The notes: a model not told the origin generated them from the sequence alone. A stretch of DNA of 31,504 nt from Candidatus Nomurabacteria bacterium (GCA_009695015.1 SIBT01000003.1:1-31504); one strand, 5' to 3'. Positions 1 through 7,167 are shown, numbered from the stretch's first letter. Numbers and translations are program-made.

Positions 1-69
1 ATTAAAATAAGAAAAGTAGATAAAGAAAAAACAAACAACATCAAAGTAAAATCAATTTAGGAATTTTTT

Positions 70-145
70 TGGTGCCGAGGCGCAGAATCGAACTGCGGAC
101 CTATCCCTCTTCAGGGGAACGCTCTACCAACTGAGCTACCTCGGC
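70..145 (-). tRNA. tRNA-Phe (anticodon GAA)
   Basis: The minus strand folds as a full cloverleaf. The acceptor stem GCCGAGG pairs with CCTCGGC, the D arm is GCTC/GAGC, the anticodon loop is CTGAAGA (anticodon GAA), and the T arm is CGCAG/CTGCG with loop TTCGAAT. Discriminator A is followed by an encoded CCA (70-72), unlike the other two tRNAs in this window. The first pair of the anticodon stem is a T/T mismatch. Confidence 0.96.
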
Positions 146-177
146 AATTTTGTTTTACTAAAAATCTATTGACTAAG

Positions 178-411
178 TTATTTGAAGTTGTCGAGCGCGT
201 CCCCTACTCCACCATACACATTTTTCAACTGATCGATAGCCGGCTGGAAAAGATAAAATGCGCCCACCGCCGAACCAATAATAAATATCCAGTAGATAGC
301 CCTAGTAATGCTCGCGAAACGCATCGAGCGCTTCATAGAACGCAACATTTGATTGTTCTCTTCCACTAAGCCAACACATTTATTCAAAAGTTCTCTTTCT
401 TCTGGCGACAT
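178..411 (-). CDS. Small membrane protein, 77 aa, unknown function
   Basis: I do not recognise a named family, although similar short proteins seem familiar from Parcubacteria (recollection, not a search). The N-terminal third is charged and helical (residues 1-30, rich in Glu, Asn and Arg). One hydrophobic segment follows at about residues 37-55 (aromatic and Ile/Val-rich, with GSAVGAFYLF). The C-terminus is a short, mostly polar tail. This suggests a single-pass protein with a cytoplasmic helical N-terminus. The gene lies between tRNA-Phe and tRNA-Arg on the same strand. A TGC-TAGTAT element lies 4 bases before the ATG, a poor fit to the 6-7 base spacing seen elsewhere in this window, so the start or promoter is uncertain. 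No Shine-Dalgarno sequence is seen. Confidence 0.75.
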   Translation of the reverse strand: MSPEERELLNKCVGLVEENNQMLRSMKRSMRFASITRAIYWIFIIGSAVGAFYLFQPAIDQLKNVYGGVGDALDNFK

Positions 412-475
412 ATATAAATACTAGCAAAAATAGATATAAAAATCAAATTATTTTCTGCACACAAGTAAATAAATT

Positions 476-491
476 TGCTTGCTCCCAAGCA
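476..491 (-). terminator. Possible weak hairpin terminator after tRNA-Arg
   Basis: TGCTTG (476-481) and CAAGCA (486-491) form a perfect 6-bp stem around a 4-base loop. On the minus strand it is followed by an AT-rich stretch (AAATTTATTTA) rather than a clean T-run. It lies between tRNA-Arg and the downstream 77-aa gene. It may be a terminator or a processing structure. Confidence 0.35.
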
Positions 492-514
492 CAAAATATA
501 CGAAGTAAATTTTG

Positions 515-586
515 TGCCCTCGGCAGGAATTGAACCTACATCTATCCCTTAGGACGGGACTGTTCTATCCGTTGAACTACGAGAGC
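515..586 (-). tRNA. tRNA-Arg (anticodon CCT)
   Basis: The minus strand gives acceptor stem GCTCTCG/CGAGGGC (one G-T pair), D arm GTTC/GAAC, anticodon loop GTCCTAA (anticodon CCT, reading AGG) and T arm GTAGG/CCTGC with loop TTCAATT. The discriminator is A at 515. The next bases read CAA, so the CCA end is not encoded and must be added by a nucleotidyltransferase. Confidence 0.95.
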
Positions 587-615
587 ATATCAAATTAATA
601 ATATATTAGAAATAT

Positions 616-849
616 TTAAAGTCCAAGCAATTGAACTATTTTAGGTTTATTGAAACCAATGATTATTTCTTCTCCGATAAGAATAACTGGCACACCCATT
701 TGCCCACTTTTATCGATCATTTCTTTCCTTTTTTCTAAATTACTAGCTACATCATACTCTGTATAAGTCACATTTTTTTCCTTGAAAAATTCTTTGGCCA
801 TATGACAAAAACGACAAGATGGAGTTGAAAAAATCGTTACATTTTGCAT
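616..849 (-). CDS. Glutaredoxin-like thiol-disulfide protein, 77 aa
   Basis: This is a compact single-domain thioredoxin fold of the NrdH/YruB-like glutaredoxin group. A redox-active CRFC motif lies at residues 12-15 after the first strand (VTIFSTP). The cis-proline signature MGVPV is at about residues 51-55, and the closing IGFNKPKI segment is typical of the family. Length is normal (75-85 aa). Its likely role is cytoplasmic disulfide reduction; the electron donor and target cannot be told from the sequence. It lies between tRNA-Arg and tRNA-Gly. The leader is about 30 bases, AT-rich, without a Shine-Dalgarno sequence. A possible extended -10 (TGA-TATACT, 884-892) lies upstream. Confidence 0.9.
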   Translation of the reverse strand: MQNVTIFSTPSCRFCHMAKEFFKEKNVTYTEYDVASNLEKRKEMIDKSGQMGVPVILIGEEIIIGFNKPKIVQLLGL

Positions 850-916
850 AAAAAATCAAAAAATTAATTAATAAATTGTTAATAGTATATCATATTTTTC
901 TAAAATCAACATCTTG

Positions 917-987
917 TGCGGGATGGGGTAATCGAAACCCCGTCTAATCCTTGGGAAGGACTCATTTTACCACTAAACTAATCCCGC
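917..987 (-). tRNA. tRNA-Gly (anticodon CCC)
   Basis: The minus strand gives acceptor stem GCGGGAT/ATCCCGC, a weak D arm GTTT/AAAT, anticodon loop TTCCCAA (anticodon CCC, reading GGG) and T arm GGGGT/ACCCC with loop TTCGATT. The discriminator is A at 917, followed by CAA, so CCA is not encoded. The 5' end is two bases from the stop codon of the FtsB-like gene, so the tRNA is probably cut from that gene's transcript. Confidence 0.95.
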
Positions 988-989
988 AA

Positions 990-1373
990 TTATTTAAACC
1001 AATTCTTCCAGAAAAATAAAAAAGAGAAGAAATTTTCTGAAGATTTATTTATAACTTTAGACTCACCCTTGTCATCTATCACCACAATCAAGCCCTCTCC
1101 TTCTTTAGCCACCGAAAATCTCTCACGAATACTTGCCTCTTTTCCTTCGAGTGTATTTAATTTAGCAATCTCTGATGATAAGTTTTCTTTTTGATTCTTT
1201 AGTTCAACAACTTTATTTTCTGCTATTTTTCTATTTTCGGCCGTCACTTGCATTTTACCCATAAAACCAATTACGCCCCAAGCAAAAATAAATACTAAAA
1301 TACCCAAGAACATCAGCACAGGCCTTGAATGTAAAATGTTTCTAAAACCTCTTTTTTGTTGAAAACTTTTCAT
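990..1373 (-). CDS. FtsB/DivIC-like septum formation protein, 127 aa
   Basis: The architecture is that of the FtsB/DivIC/FtsL group of divisome proteins. A basic N-terminus (residues 1-18) is followed by one transmembrane helix (about 19-38, VLMFLGILVFIFAWGVIGFM). A coiled coil follows (about 45-80), containing ENRKIAENKVVELKNQKENL. The extracytoplasmic tail has a RERFSVAKEGEGLIVVIDD segment resembling the end of the DivIC domain. It would act at the septum with FtsL- and FtsQ-like partners, none of which lies in this window. It starts 19 bases from the divergent 37-aa gene and ends 2 bases before tRNA-Gly. Sequence identity in this family is low, so the assignment rests on architecture. Confidence 0.75.
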   Translation of the reverse strand: MKSFQQKRGFRNILHSRPVLMFLGILVFIFAWGVIGFMGKMQVTAENRKIAENKVVELKNQKENLSSEIAKLNTLEGKEASIRERFSVAKEGEGLIVVIDDKGESKVINKSSENFFSFLFFWKNWFK

Positions 1374-1386
1374 TATATGATATAAT
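1359..1386 (+). promoter_or_regulatory. Promoter of the 37-aa microprotein gene
   Basis: A -35 box TTGAAA (1359-1364), a 16-bp spacer and an extended -10 TGA-TATAAT (1378-1386) are followed by six bases and the ATG at 1393. Initiation at the usual distance would fall on the start codon, predicting a leaderless mRNA. This is one of the best-formed promoters in the window. Confidence 0.75.
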
Positions 1387-1387
1387 C

Positions 1388-1416
1388 AGTATATGCTTTT
1401 CAATAAAAAACATCAA
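1388..1416 (-). promoter_or_regulatory. Promoter of the FtsB-like gene
   Basis: Read on the minus strand, TTGATG (1411-1416), a 17-bp spacer and TATACT (1388-1393) precede the ATG at 1373. The predicted leader is only about 7 bases. The element overlaps the opposing start codon at 1393, so the two divergent genes compete for the same DNA. A second, poorer match (TGA-TTATAT, then 6 bases) would give a leaderless start. Confidence 0.55.
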
Positions 1417-1506
1417 AAGAAGATACAAGTGATTTGGGCAATTGTTAGTATGCTGATTATAATCAGCATGATTTTGTTGTACTCACCGTTCTTTGCCCCA
1501 AAGTAA
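1393..1506 (+). CDS. Single-pass membrane microprotein, 37 aa
   Basis: This ORF of 37 codons plus TAA has a very basic N-terminus (residues 1-11, MLFNKKHQKKI). One hydrophobic helix follows (about 12-31, VIWAIVSMLIIISMILLY), then a short SPFFAPK tail. The charge pattern predicts the N-terminus inside the cell. The consensus promoter directly before the ATG and the clean membrane architecture argue that this is a real gene. I recall similar short proteins from Parcubacteria but cannot name a family or function. It sits alone on the plus strand, divergent from the FtsB-like gene and convergent with lepA. Confidence 0.75.
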   Translation: MLFNKKHQKKIQVIWAIVSMLIIISMILLYSPFFAPK

Positions 1507-1532
1507 GCTCACTTGATACTCCGACTACTAAG

Positions 1533-3494
1533 TTACTCTCCACTACGCATCATTTTTAAAAATACATCTTGAGGAATATTTACTCGACCTCTTTCTTTCA
1601 TTTTTTTCTTGCCTTTTTTCTGCTTTTCACGAAGCTTCATTTTGCGAGTGATGTCGCCTCCGTACATATGGGCAGTGACGTCTTTTTTCATCCCTGAAAG
1701 TGTGCGTGAAGAAATAATCCTACCCAAAGCTTTACCTTGAATTTTCAAAGTAAACATTTGGCGAGGTAGTAAACTTTCGAGCTTGAGCACAGATTGTTCT
1801 GCTTCAATTTCTACTCTTTTTTTAGAAATAACTTTAGAAAAAGCGGGAACAGGCTCATCGGCCACCAAAATATCTAGACGGGTTACATTCGCTTCGCGCA
1901 TCTCAGCGATATTATAAGAGATTGACCCATAGCCAGACGAAGTGCTTTTCAATTCATCGAAGAAATTACGCATGAGTTCGCGTAGCGGCATTTTTACAGA
2001 TACGGACGAACGGCTATCACCGAAATTTTCCGTCTCGCCCACTTCACCTTCATGATCAAATAAAATTTGCATGACATTGCCTAAATATTTCACCGGTACT
2101 ATTATTTTTATATTCACCCATGGCTCAAAGACAGTTTTGATATTTCCATCATCGGGAAAAAAGTATGGGGAATAAATTTTTTCCCTTTTGCCAGCTTGTC
2201 CTGAACCTGTCGAAGGATTGTTGTATTCCACCTCATAGACGATCGAAGGCGTAGTAATAACCAAATTCAAATCAAATTCGCGTTTGAGTCTTTCGGTGAT
2301 AATTTCCAAATGGAGCATTCCTAAAAATCCCAAGCGAAATCCGCGACCCAAAGACCCCGAAGATTCTTCTTCATAGGAAAAAGAAGAATCCGAAAGTTTG
2401 AGTTTACTGAGTGCGGCTTTGAGCAAAGTAAAATCATCTGCATCTTCTGGAAAAATACTTGCCCACACCACCGGTATCGGCTGCATATAGCCAGAAAGTG
2501 CGGGCAAAGGAAACGCAGATTTTGTGATCGTGTCTCCGACTGAAGCAATACCCGGCTTTTTAATGCCAGTAACGATATAACCTATTTCACCTGAAGATAA
2601 AGATTCACACGGAGTCTCTTCTGGTGAAAAAGTGCCCACTTCGAGCGCAGTAAATTTCTCACCCGAAACTGCAAAAATTAAATTTTCACCTTTTTGCACC
2701 TTACCATCCAGAATTCGCACGAAAACAATAACTCCTCGATGATTTGAATATTTGAAATCAAAAACAAGCGCGCGCAAAACCCCCTCCGCCTCATGAGACT
2801 CTGGTACCTTTCCCGAATCTCGGGGAAGGTTTGAGGTAGTCGGCGCTGGAATACGTTTTATAACTTCTTGTAAAAGATTTTCTACGCCTTCTCCGGTGCG
2901 ACCTGATACTAAAAGTATTTCGTCGGGATCACAATTTAAAAGTTTTACGACTTCTTCTTTGACTTCAGACACCCGAGCCAAAGGTGAATCAATTTTCGAG
3001 AGCACTGGTATTATTTTTCTAGCCTCTCCCGTTTCCTCAGAACCTTCTTTATTCTGTCCTTGACGCGCCATAGCAAGCGTAGTTAGAGTCTGTGCCTGTA
3101 CCCCTTGTGTTGAGTCAACCAGCAAAATAGAACCTTCTACGGCCTTCAGAGCCCGAGAGACCTCATAAGAAAAATCTACGTGCCCTGGGGTATCGATCAG
3201 ATTTAGAACATAAACCTCACCCCCCGCCTTTCTTTGATTGGAAAATGAGCCTCCACTTCCCCCTATATTTTGAGGAGAAAGTTGGGGTGATGTGTATTTG
3301 TATTCCATTCTAACTGGCTGCATCTTGATAGTAATCCCCCGCTCACGTTCGAGTTCCATAGAGTCGAGCACCTGATCGCGCATTTTGCGTTTTTCTATAG
3401 TATGTGTAATCTCGAGCATTCTGTCAGCCAAGGTGCTTTTGCCGTGGTCGATATGTGCGATGATTGAGAAATTTCTAATGTTTTTTAAATCCAT
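1533..3494 (-). CDS. lepA: Elongation factor 4 (LepA), with in-frame insertions
   Basis: A ribosome-associated GTPase of about 600 residues in most bacteria; here it has 653. Motifs are G1 AHIDHGKST (13-21), RERGITIK (51-57), G3 DTPGH (101-105), domain II, and the diagnostic C-terminal domain with YGGDITRKMKLREKQKKGKKKMK. Three segments have no match in E. coli LepA as I remember it: about residues 67-92, 219-238 and 425-437. All lie at loops and match repeat-like DNA. A smaller length excess is near 145-159. The G4 motif reads SKID (166-169) rather than NKID. The start follows TGT-TAAGAT plus six bases, so the mRNA is predicted to be leaderless. Function is probably kept because all domains are present and in frame. 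Confidence 0.97.
   Translation of the reverse strand: MDLKNIRNFSIIAHIDHGKSTLADRMLEITHTIEKRKMRDQVLDSMELERERGITIKMQPVRMEYKYTSPQLSPQNIGGSGGSFSNQRKAGGEVYVLNLIDTPGHVDFSYEVSRALKAVEGSILLVDSTQGVQAQTLTTLAMARQGQNKEGSEETGEARKIIPVLSKIDSPLARVSEVKEEVVKLLNCDPDEILLVSGRTGEGVENLLQEVIKRIPAPTTSNLPRDSGKVPESHEAEGVLRALVFDFKYSNHRGVIVFVRILDGKVQKGENLIFAVSGEKFTALEVGTFSPEETPCESLSSGEIGYIVTGIKKPGIASVGDTITKSAFPLPALSGYMQPIPVVWASIFPEDADDFTLLKAALSKLKLSDSSFSYEEESSGSLGRGFRLGFLGMLHLEIITERLKREFDLNLVITTPSIVYEVEYNNPSTGSGQAGKREKIYSPYFFPDDGNIKTVFEPWVNIKIIVPVKYLGNVMQILFDHEGEVGETENFGDSRSSVSVKMPLRELMRNFFDELKSTSSGYGSISYNIAEMREANVTRLDILVADEPVPAFSKVISKKRVEIEAEQSVLKLESLLPRQMFTLKIQGKALGRIISSRTLSGMKKDVTAHMYGGDITRKMKLREKQKKGKKKMKERGRVNIPQDVFLKMMRSGE
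2191..2220 (-). repeat. In-frame repeat-like segment in lepA (NPSTGSGQAG type)
   Basis: On the minus strand this contains TCGACAGGTTCAGGACAAGC and encodes the peptide core NPSTGSGQAG at residues 426-435. The segment is missing from E. coli LepA. I recall very similar STGSGQA-like peptides recurring in unrelated predicted proteins from metagenomic and CPR genomes, which suggests a dispersed short repeat rather than a lepA-specific extension. Confidence 0.65.
2789..2836 (-). repeat. In-frame palindromic insertion in lepA
   Basis: The core is a hairpin at 2806-2830. ACCTT pairs with AAGGT, and CCCGA pairs with TCGGG, around the loop ATC with a single T/G mismatch. An outer CCTCA (2789-2793) and TGAGG (2832-2836) form a second pair of arms. 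The segment adds roughly 16-20 residues at about 219-238 (including LPRDSGKVPE) between the G domain and domain II. It is absent from E. coli LepA. Confidence 0.7.
3215..3292 (-). repeat. In-frame repeat-like insertion in the lepA G domain
   Basis: Terminal arms TCACCCC (3217-3223) and GGGGTGA (3284-3290) bracket about 75 bp. It encodes extra residues at about 67-92 (SPQLSPQNIGGSGG and onward) between the switch I region and the DTPGH motif. The interior shares features with the intergenic element at 3520-3594: a CCTCC-type block, a CCCCT block and AGGAGAAA, in the same order and at similar total length. It is therefore probably the same repeat family. Confidence 0.65.
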
Positions 3495-3500
3495 AAAGTT

Positions 3501-3509
3501 ATCTTAACA
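3501..3509 (-). promoter_or_regulatory. Extended -10 of lepA
   Basis: Minus-strand TGT-TAAGAT is followed by six bases (AACTTT) and the ATG at 3494. TAAGAT is only a 4/6 match to TATAAT, but the TGn extension and the 6-base spacing match the pattern found at other genes here. No clear -35 box is seen. Confidence 0.55.
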
Positions 3510-3519
3510 AAAAAGAATT

Positions 3520-3594
3520 CAACCCCCTAATCCACCTTGTTAGGGGGCTTCCTGAATTTAGCCTCCCCTGACAAGGAGAAATCGGGATGGGTTG
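3520..3594. repeat. Compound palindromic element between lepA and the ABC gene
   Basis: About 75 bp with outer arms CAACCC (3520-3525) and GGGTTG (3589-3594). Inside is a perfect 8-bp hairpin CCCCCTAA (3523-3530)/TTAGGGGG (3540-3547). A second half carries GCCTCCCCT and AGGAGAAA. The layout is that of a small MITE- or REP-like element with nested hairpins. It lies between the ABC transporter start of its unit and lepA, downstream of the ABC stop codon, so it may also stop transcription. It resembles the insertion inside lepA. Confidence 0.7.
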
Positions 3595-3601
3595 TATTTA
3601 T

Positions 3602-5362
3602 TTATTCCAAAAATCCTCCAGTTTGGTGACTCCAAAGCTCTGCGTAAAAACCTTTTTTCTCTAAAAGTTCTTTATGTGTTCCCTCTTCAACTATTTCCCC
3701 TTTATCTAAGACAATAATTCTATCCATTTTTTGGACTGTAGAAAGGCGATGGGCTATGACTATAGTCGTTTTTCCTTTCATTAGTTCGTTAAAAGAATCT
3801 TGAATATAAGATTCACTAATGCTATCAAGCGAGCTTGTCGCTTCATCTAAAACAAGAATCGGAGAATCTTTCAACATTGCACGCGCTATAGCAACACGCT
3901 GACGTTCGCCGCCAGAAAGTTTAATTCCGCGTTCGCCGACCAAAGTATCATAGCCTTTTGGTAACTCCGAAATAAATTCATGTGCATGAGCCTTTTTTGC
4001 GACATTGATTATCTCTTCTTTCGTGACATCAGGTTTACCATAAGCAATATTTTCTCCTATTGTTCTATGAAATAAAATCGATTCTTGGGGTACATAGGAA
4101 ATTTTAGATCGTAAATCATTTTGAGTTATGTTTTTTATATCTTGTCCATCAATAATCACACTCCCCTCTATCGTGTCCGCAAAACGAAGAAGTAATTTGG
4201 TTACAGTTGATTTACCTGCACCAGAATGTCCAACAAGACCAACACGTTCTCCTGGAGTAATCTCGAGATTAAAATCTGTAAAAACAGAATTTCCATCTAT
4301 ATATGAAAACGAAACATTCTTAAAAAAAATGTGGCCTTCCTGTATTTTTAAATTCTCTGGTATTATCGAATCAATAATATCCAACGGTGTATCAAAAATA
4401 TTAACTACTTCCTGCATATCAGTGATTGCTTTCATAGCTTTAGTCAATGATCGGCCTAGATTCCATAAAATATCGAACAAACTAAACATATAAGTTTGAA
4501 TTAAAACAAACATACCTAAGGACAACCTGCCCGTATACCAAAATTGGATATTTATATAAAGTACTACAATCTGCAAAAAAGCCATCATAAAAGATTGCAC
4601 AGTATTTTGAAAATTGCCAAAATTCCAAGCTCTTCTTCTTTTGATTTCTTCGTCACTTGTAATCAATTTAAAATTGATTTCTTCTTGTCTATGACTACTG
4701 AATATTTTTATATTTAAAATATTTGAAATGACATCAGAAAAACGCCCAGTGACTAGAGAATCTGCTGCTGCTTCTTGCATATCATATGTTATTTTTTTTC
4801 TAATAAATAAGATAGTGACTAAAACATAAAATACTGACCAGGTTAAAAAGACATACGCAAGTATCGGAATTTGTAAAAACAATACAACAAGAATACCAGA
4901 CAAAGTAACTATAGAAAACCAGATTTGGAAACTTGCAATATCTGCAAGTGTTTCAAAGGATCTTGTAAAACGTTTAGCTTTAGCAATAATACTTCCTGAA
5001 AAATTATTGGAAAAAAAGTGATAAGAATGTTTTAATAATTTTTCAAAAGTAAAATCATATAATCGTTTCATTACTTTACTTTGAAAATGTGTAGTTGCAA
5101 AATCCCCAACACGAAACAGGACATTGTGCACCACAACAACAATGCACATTATCAGAAACAAATACATTACTTGATTTAAAATAACATCTTTAACTAAACC
5201 AGAAGAAAACAAATCAATTATTTCTTTAAAAATTAAAGGTTTTATAATGTGATCAAAAACTATAGCGATAGTATAGCCAAGTAATATAAATGAAAAAGAC
5301 ACCCAGTGTTTTTTAACATGGGGCCATAAATAATATAAAATTCTTGAAAAATCAACTTTCAT
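3602..5362 (-). CDS. ABC exporter, fused membrane and ATPase domains, 586 aa
   Basis: A half-size exporter of the MsbA/multidrug type that would work as a homodimer. An N-terminal block of about six membrane helices (residues ~20-320) is followed by a nucleotide-binding domain. That domain has Walker A GHSGAGKST (near residue 380), Q-loop YVPQES, signature LSGGERQRVAIARA, Walker B ILVLDEATSSLD and H-loop IVIAHRLST. All catalytic motifs are intact. The substrate cannot be read from sequence; lipids, glycans or small molecules are possible, and the neighbouring murJ and ligase-like genes fit an envelope role. A weak extended -10 (TGG-TAGACT) lies eight bases before the ATG. Confidence 0.93.
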   Translation of the reverse strand: MKVDFSRILYYLWPHVKKHWVSFSFILLGYTIAIVFDHIIKPLIFKEIIDLFSSGLVKDVILNQVMYLFLIMCIVVVVHNVLFRVGDFATTHFQSKVMKRLYDFTFEKLLKHSYHFFSNNFSGSIIAKAKRFTRSFETLADIASFQIWFSIVTLSGILVVLFLQIPILAYVFLTWSVFYVLVTILFIRKKITYDMQEAAADSLVTGRFSDVISNILNIKIFSSHRQEEINFKLITSDEEIKRRRAWNFGNFQNTVQSFMMAFLQIVVLYINIQFWYTGRLSLGMFVLIQTYMFSLFDILWNLGRSLTKAMKAITDMQEVVNIFDTPLDIIDSIIPENLKIQEGHIFFKNVSFSYIDGNSVFTDFNLEITPGERVGLVGHSGAGKSTVTKLLLRFADTIEGSVIIDGQDIKNITQNDLRSKISYVPQESILFHRTIGENIAYGKPDVTKEEIINVAKKAHAHEFISELPKGYDTLVGERGIKLSGGERQRVAIARAMLKDSPILVLDEATSSLDSISESYIQDSFNELMKGKTTIVIAHRLSTVQKMDRIIVLDKGEIVEEGTHKELLEKKGFYAELWSHQTGGFLE

Positions 5363-5411
5363 GTTTTTCTAGTCTACCAGAAAAAGCCCTTAATTTCAAA
5401 GACTAAATATT

Positions 5412-7091
5412 TCAAAGCTCTTCTTGAGATGGGGTTATGACTTTCGTGCGCCAGAATTTAGTTTTGAGAGCTTCTGTGATATCTTTTAATTCTTCATTTT
5501 TTAAAAGATGCAAAACTATAATAGCGGCCACGATGCCGAGAATACCAGAAATAAAACCTTGCAAGAATATTCCGATGAGCGTAGTCGTGCCAAAAATTGG
5601 TGAGAGAATATTTAAACTGATATAGGCAACTGCGCCTAGAAAAAATGACGCGCCTAAACTTTGGAAAAAAGTCTTGGTAATAAAAGATTCGCCATGCATA
5701 AAATCTTTGCGAACGAAAAACCAATGCAAGATAGAATTTAAAATAGTACCGACAGAATATGCGAGCGGTAACATCAATACTTCTGTACCCGGAATATCTG
5801 TCACCTTCAGTATTGATTCTATAAAGTAACGCCACATCGGCACCTGATTAAAAAGATGAATGAATACATAAGATAAAATTATAATTAAAATAGCGCAGAA
5901 GAGATTAATTAAGAGTGGACGTTTTGTATTACCCACAGCATAGTAAGCTCGAGAACAAAGCGGAATCATACCTTGTGCTAAAACTGAAACGGAAAAAATA
6001 GCTAGAGATGCGGCAACGAGACGAGTATTGTCCCAGGAAAAAGATCCGGAACCAAGTATCACACGTACGATCTGAGCTCGCACTACAATAAAAAGGAAAA
6101 TCACCGGCAGAGACCAGAATACTATGGCTCGCGCCGCAGATTTTAAATGATTTCTAAATTCATCTATTTTTCCGAGAGAAATAGACTTGGCTAAAGTCGG
6201 AAAAGCCGCGACTGCATAAGATATGCCAATGATATTAAGCGGTACTGACTGAAGATTGAAAGAAAGATTGAAAATCGAAATAGAACCACTTTTTAAAAAT
6301 GAAGCAAAGGCAATAATGGAAATGAGGGCGATATTGTTAAAAGAAAGTCCTAGAGTTCTCGGAAGTGAGATTAATACTGTATTTTTTATATCCAAAAAAT
6401 TAACAGAGAAAGAAAATTTGGGCGCAAATCCGAGAGCATTTGAAGCCAATATTTGTATCCCAAAATGCATCAGAGCACCTAACGCCACTCCTATCGCCAT
6501 ACCATAAATTCCAAAAGCTGGATACAAAAATATAACACCAATAATAATTCCTATATTATAAAGAAGAGGACTCAAAGAATAAATAAAAAACTTACGAAAA
6601 ATTTGAGTAACAGTGCCAAAAAGATTCGAGAGTCCTAGTAAAATGGGCGATAATAACATTATACGTGAAAGCATAATTACTTCTGATTGCATGAGAGGAG
6701 TAAACCCTGGAGTAATTACAGAAGCTAAATACGGCATTAAAAAAAACGCAATAATAGAGAAAAATACCATCATAATGAAAAAAATAGTAAAGATGTCGTT
6801 TAAATATTTACGCGCTTTATCAGTGATCTTGTCTCCATCCATCTTAGACACAATAAAAGGAATGATCACAGTAAAGGAAGCCAAAGACGCTATAGAAATA
6901 AATATAAGATCTGGCACACGAAAAGCCGCATAATAGGCATCCAAAGAAGATGAAGGACCAATAAAGTGTGCGATGGAACGATCACGAAAAAGCGCCAAAA
7001 TTTGAGATAATAAAGTAAAAGAACCTAAAAGGAGTGCGGCTTGATTTACATTTACAGATTCTTTGTTAAAAATCTTCAGAATTCTATCCAT
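5412..7091 (-). CDS. murJ: Lipid II flippase MurJ/MviN, 559 aa
   Basis: This is a polytopic membrane protein of the MOP superfamily. It starts with the family's typical N-terminal pattern (ALLLGSFTLLSQILALFRDRSIAHFIG, then LDAYYAAFRVPDL, both shown here only as landmarks around residues 18-60). About 14 hydrophobic segments span the length, ending in a short polar tail. MurJ flips lipid-linked peptidoglycan precursor to the outer face of the cytoplasmic membrane. It lies 49 bases upstream of the ABC exporter on the same strand and downstream of the ligase-like gene, forming an envelope cluster. A TATAAT box (7129-7134) with a leader of about 30 bases is the best promoter candidate. Confidence 0.92.
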   Translation of the reverse strand: MDRILKIFNKESVNVNQAALLLGSFTLLSQILALFRDRSIAHFIGPSSSLDAYYAAFRVPDLIFISIASLASFTVIIPFIVSKMDGDKITDKARKYLNDIFTIFFIMMVFFSIIAFFLMPYLASVITPGFTPLMQSEVIMLSRIMLLSPILLGLSNLFGTVTQIFRKFFIYSLSPLLYNIGIIIGVIFLYPAFGIYGMAIGVALGALMHFGIQILASNALGFAPKFSFSVNFLDIKNTVLISLPRTLGLSFNNIALISIIAFASFLKSGSISIFNLSFNLQSVPLNIIGISYAVAAFPTLAKSISLGKIDEFRNHLKSAARAIVFWSLPVIFLFIVVRAQIVRVILGSGSFSWDNTRLVAASLAIFSVSVLAQGMIPLCSRAYYAVGNTKRPLLINLFCAILIIILSYVFIHLFNQVPMWRYFIESILKVTDIPGTEVLMLPLAYSVGTILNSILHWFFVRKDFMHGESFITKTFFQSLGASFFLGAVAYISLNILSPIFGTTTLIGIFLQGFISGILGIVAAIIVLHLLKNEELKDITEALKTKFWRTKVITPSQEEL

Positions 7092-7128
7092 TCCGTTAGA
7101 AATTAAATAAACTTATTTTTTGTAAAAG

Positions 7129-7134
7129 ATTATA
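7129..7134 (-). promoter_or_regulatory. Candidate -10 box upstream of murJ
   Basis: TATAAT on the minus strand lies 37 bases before the murJ ATG. The -35 region is unconvincing. Unlike most genes here, this would give a leader of about 30 bases. It lies in the gap after the ligase-like gene. Confidence 0.45.
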
Positions 7135-7167
7135 GCGCATAGATTTCCAACAGAATTCATTCATTTT

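Noticed and set aside
3000..3060. Possible fourth lepA insertion (GQNKEGSEETGEARK)
   Set aside because: The segment is only about nine residues longer than in E. coli LepA and shows no clear palindrome, so ordinary loop variation explains it.
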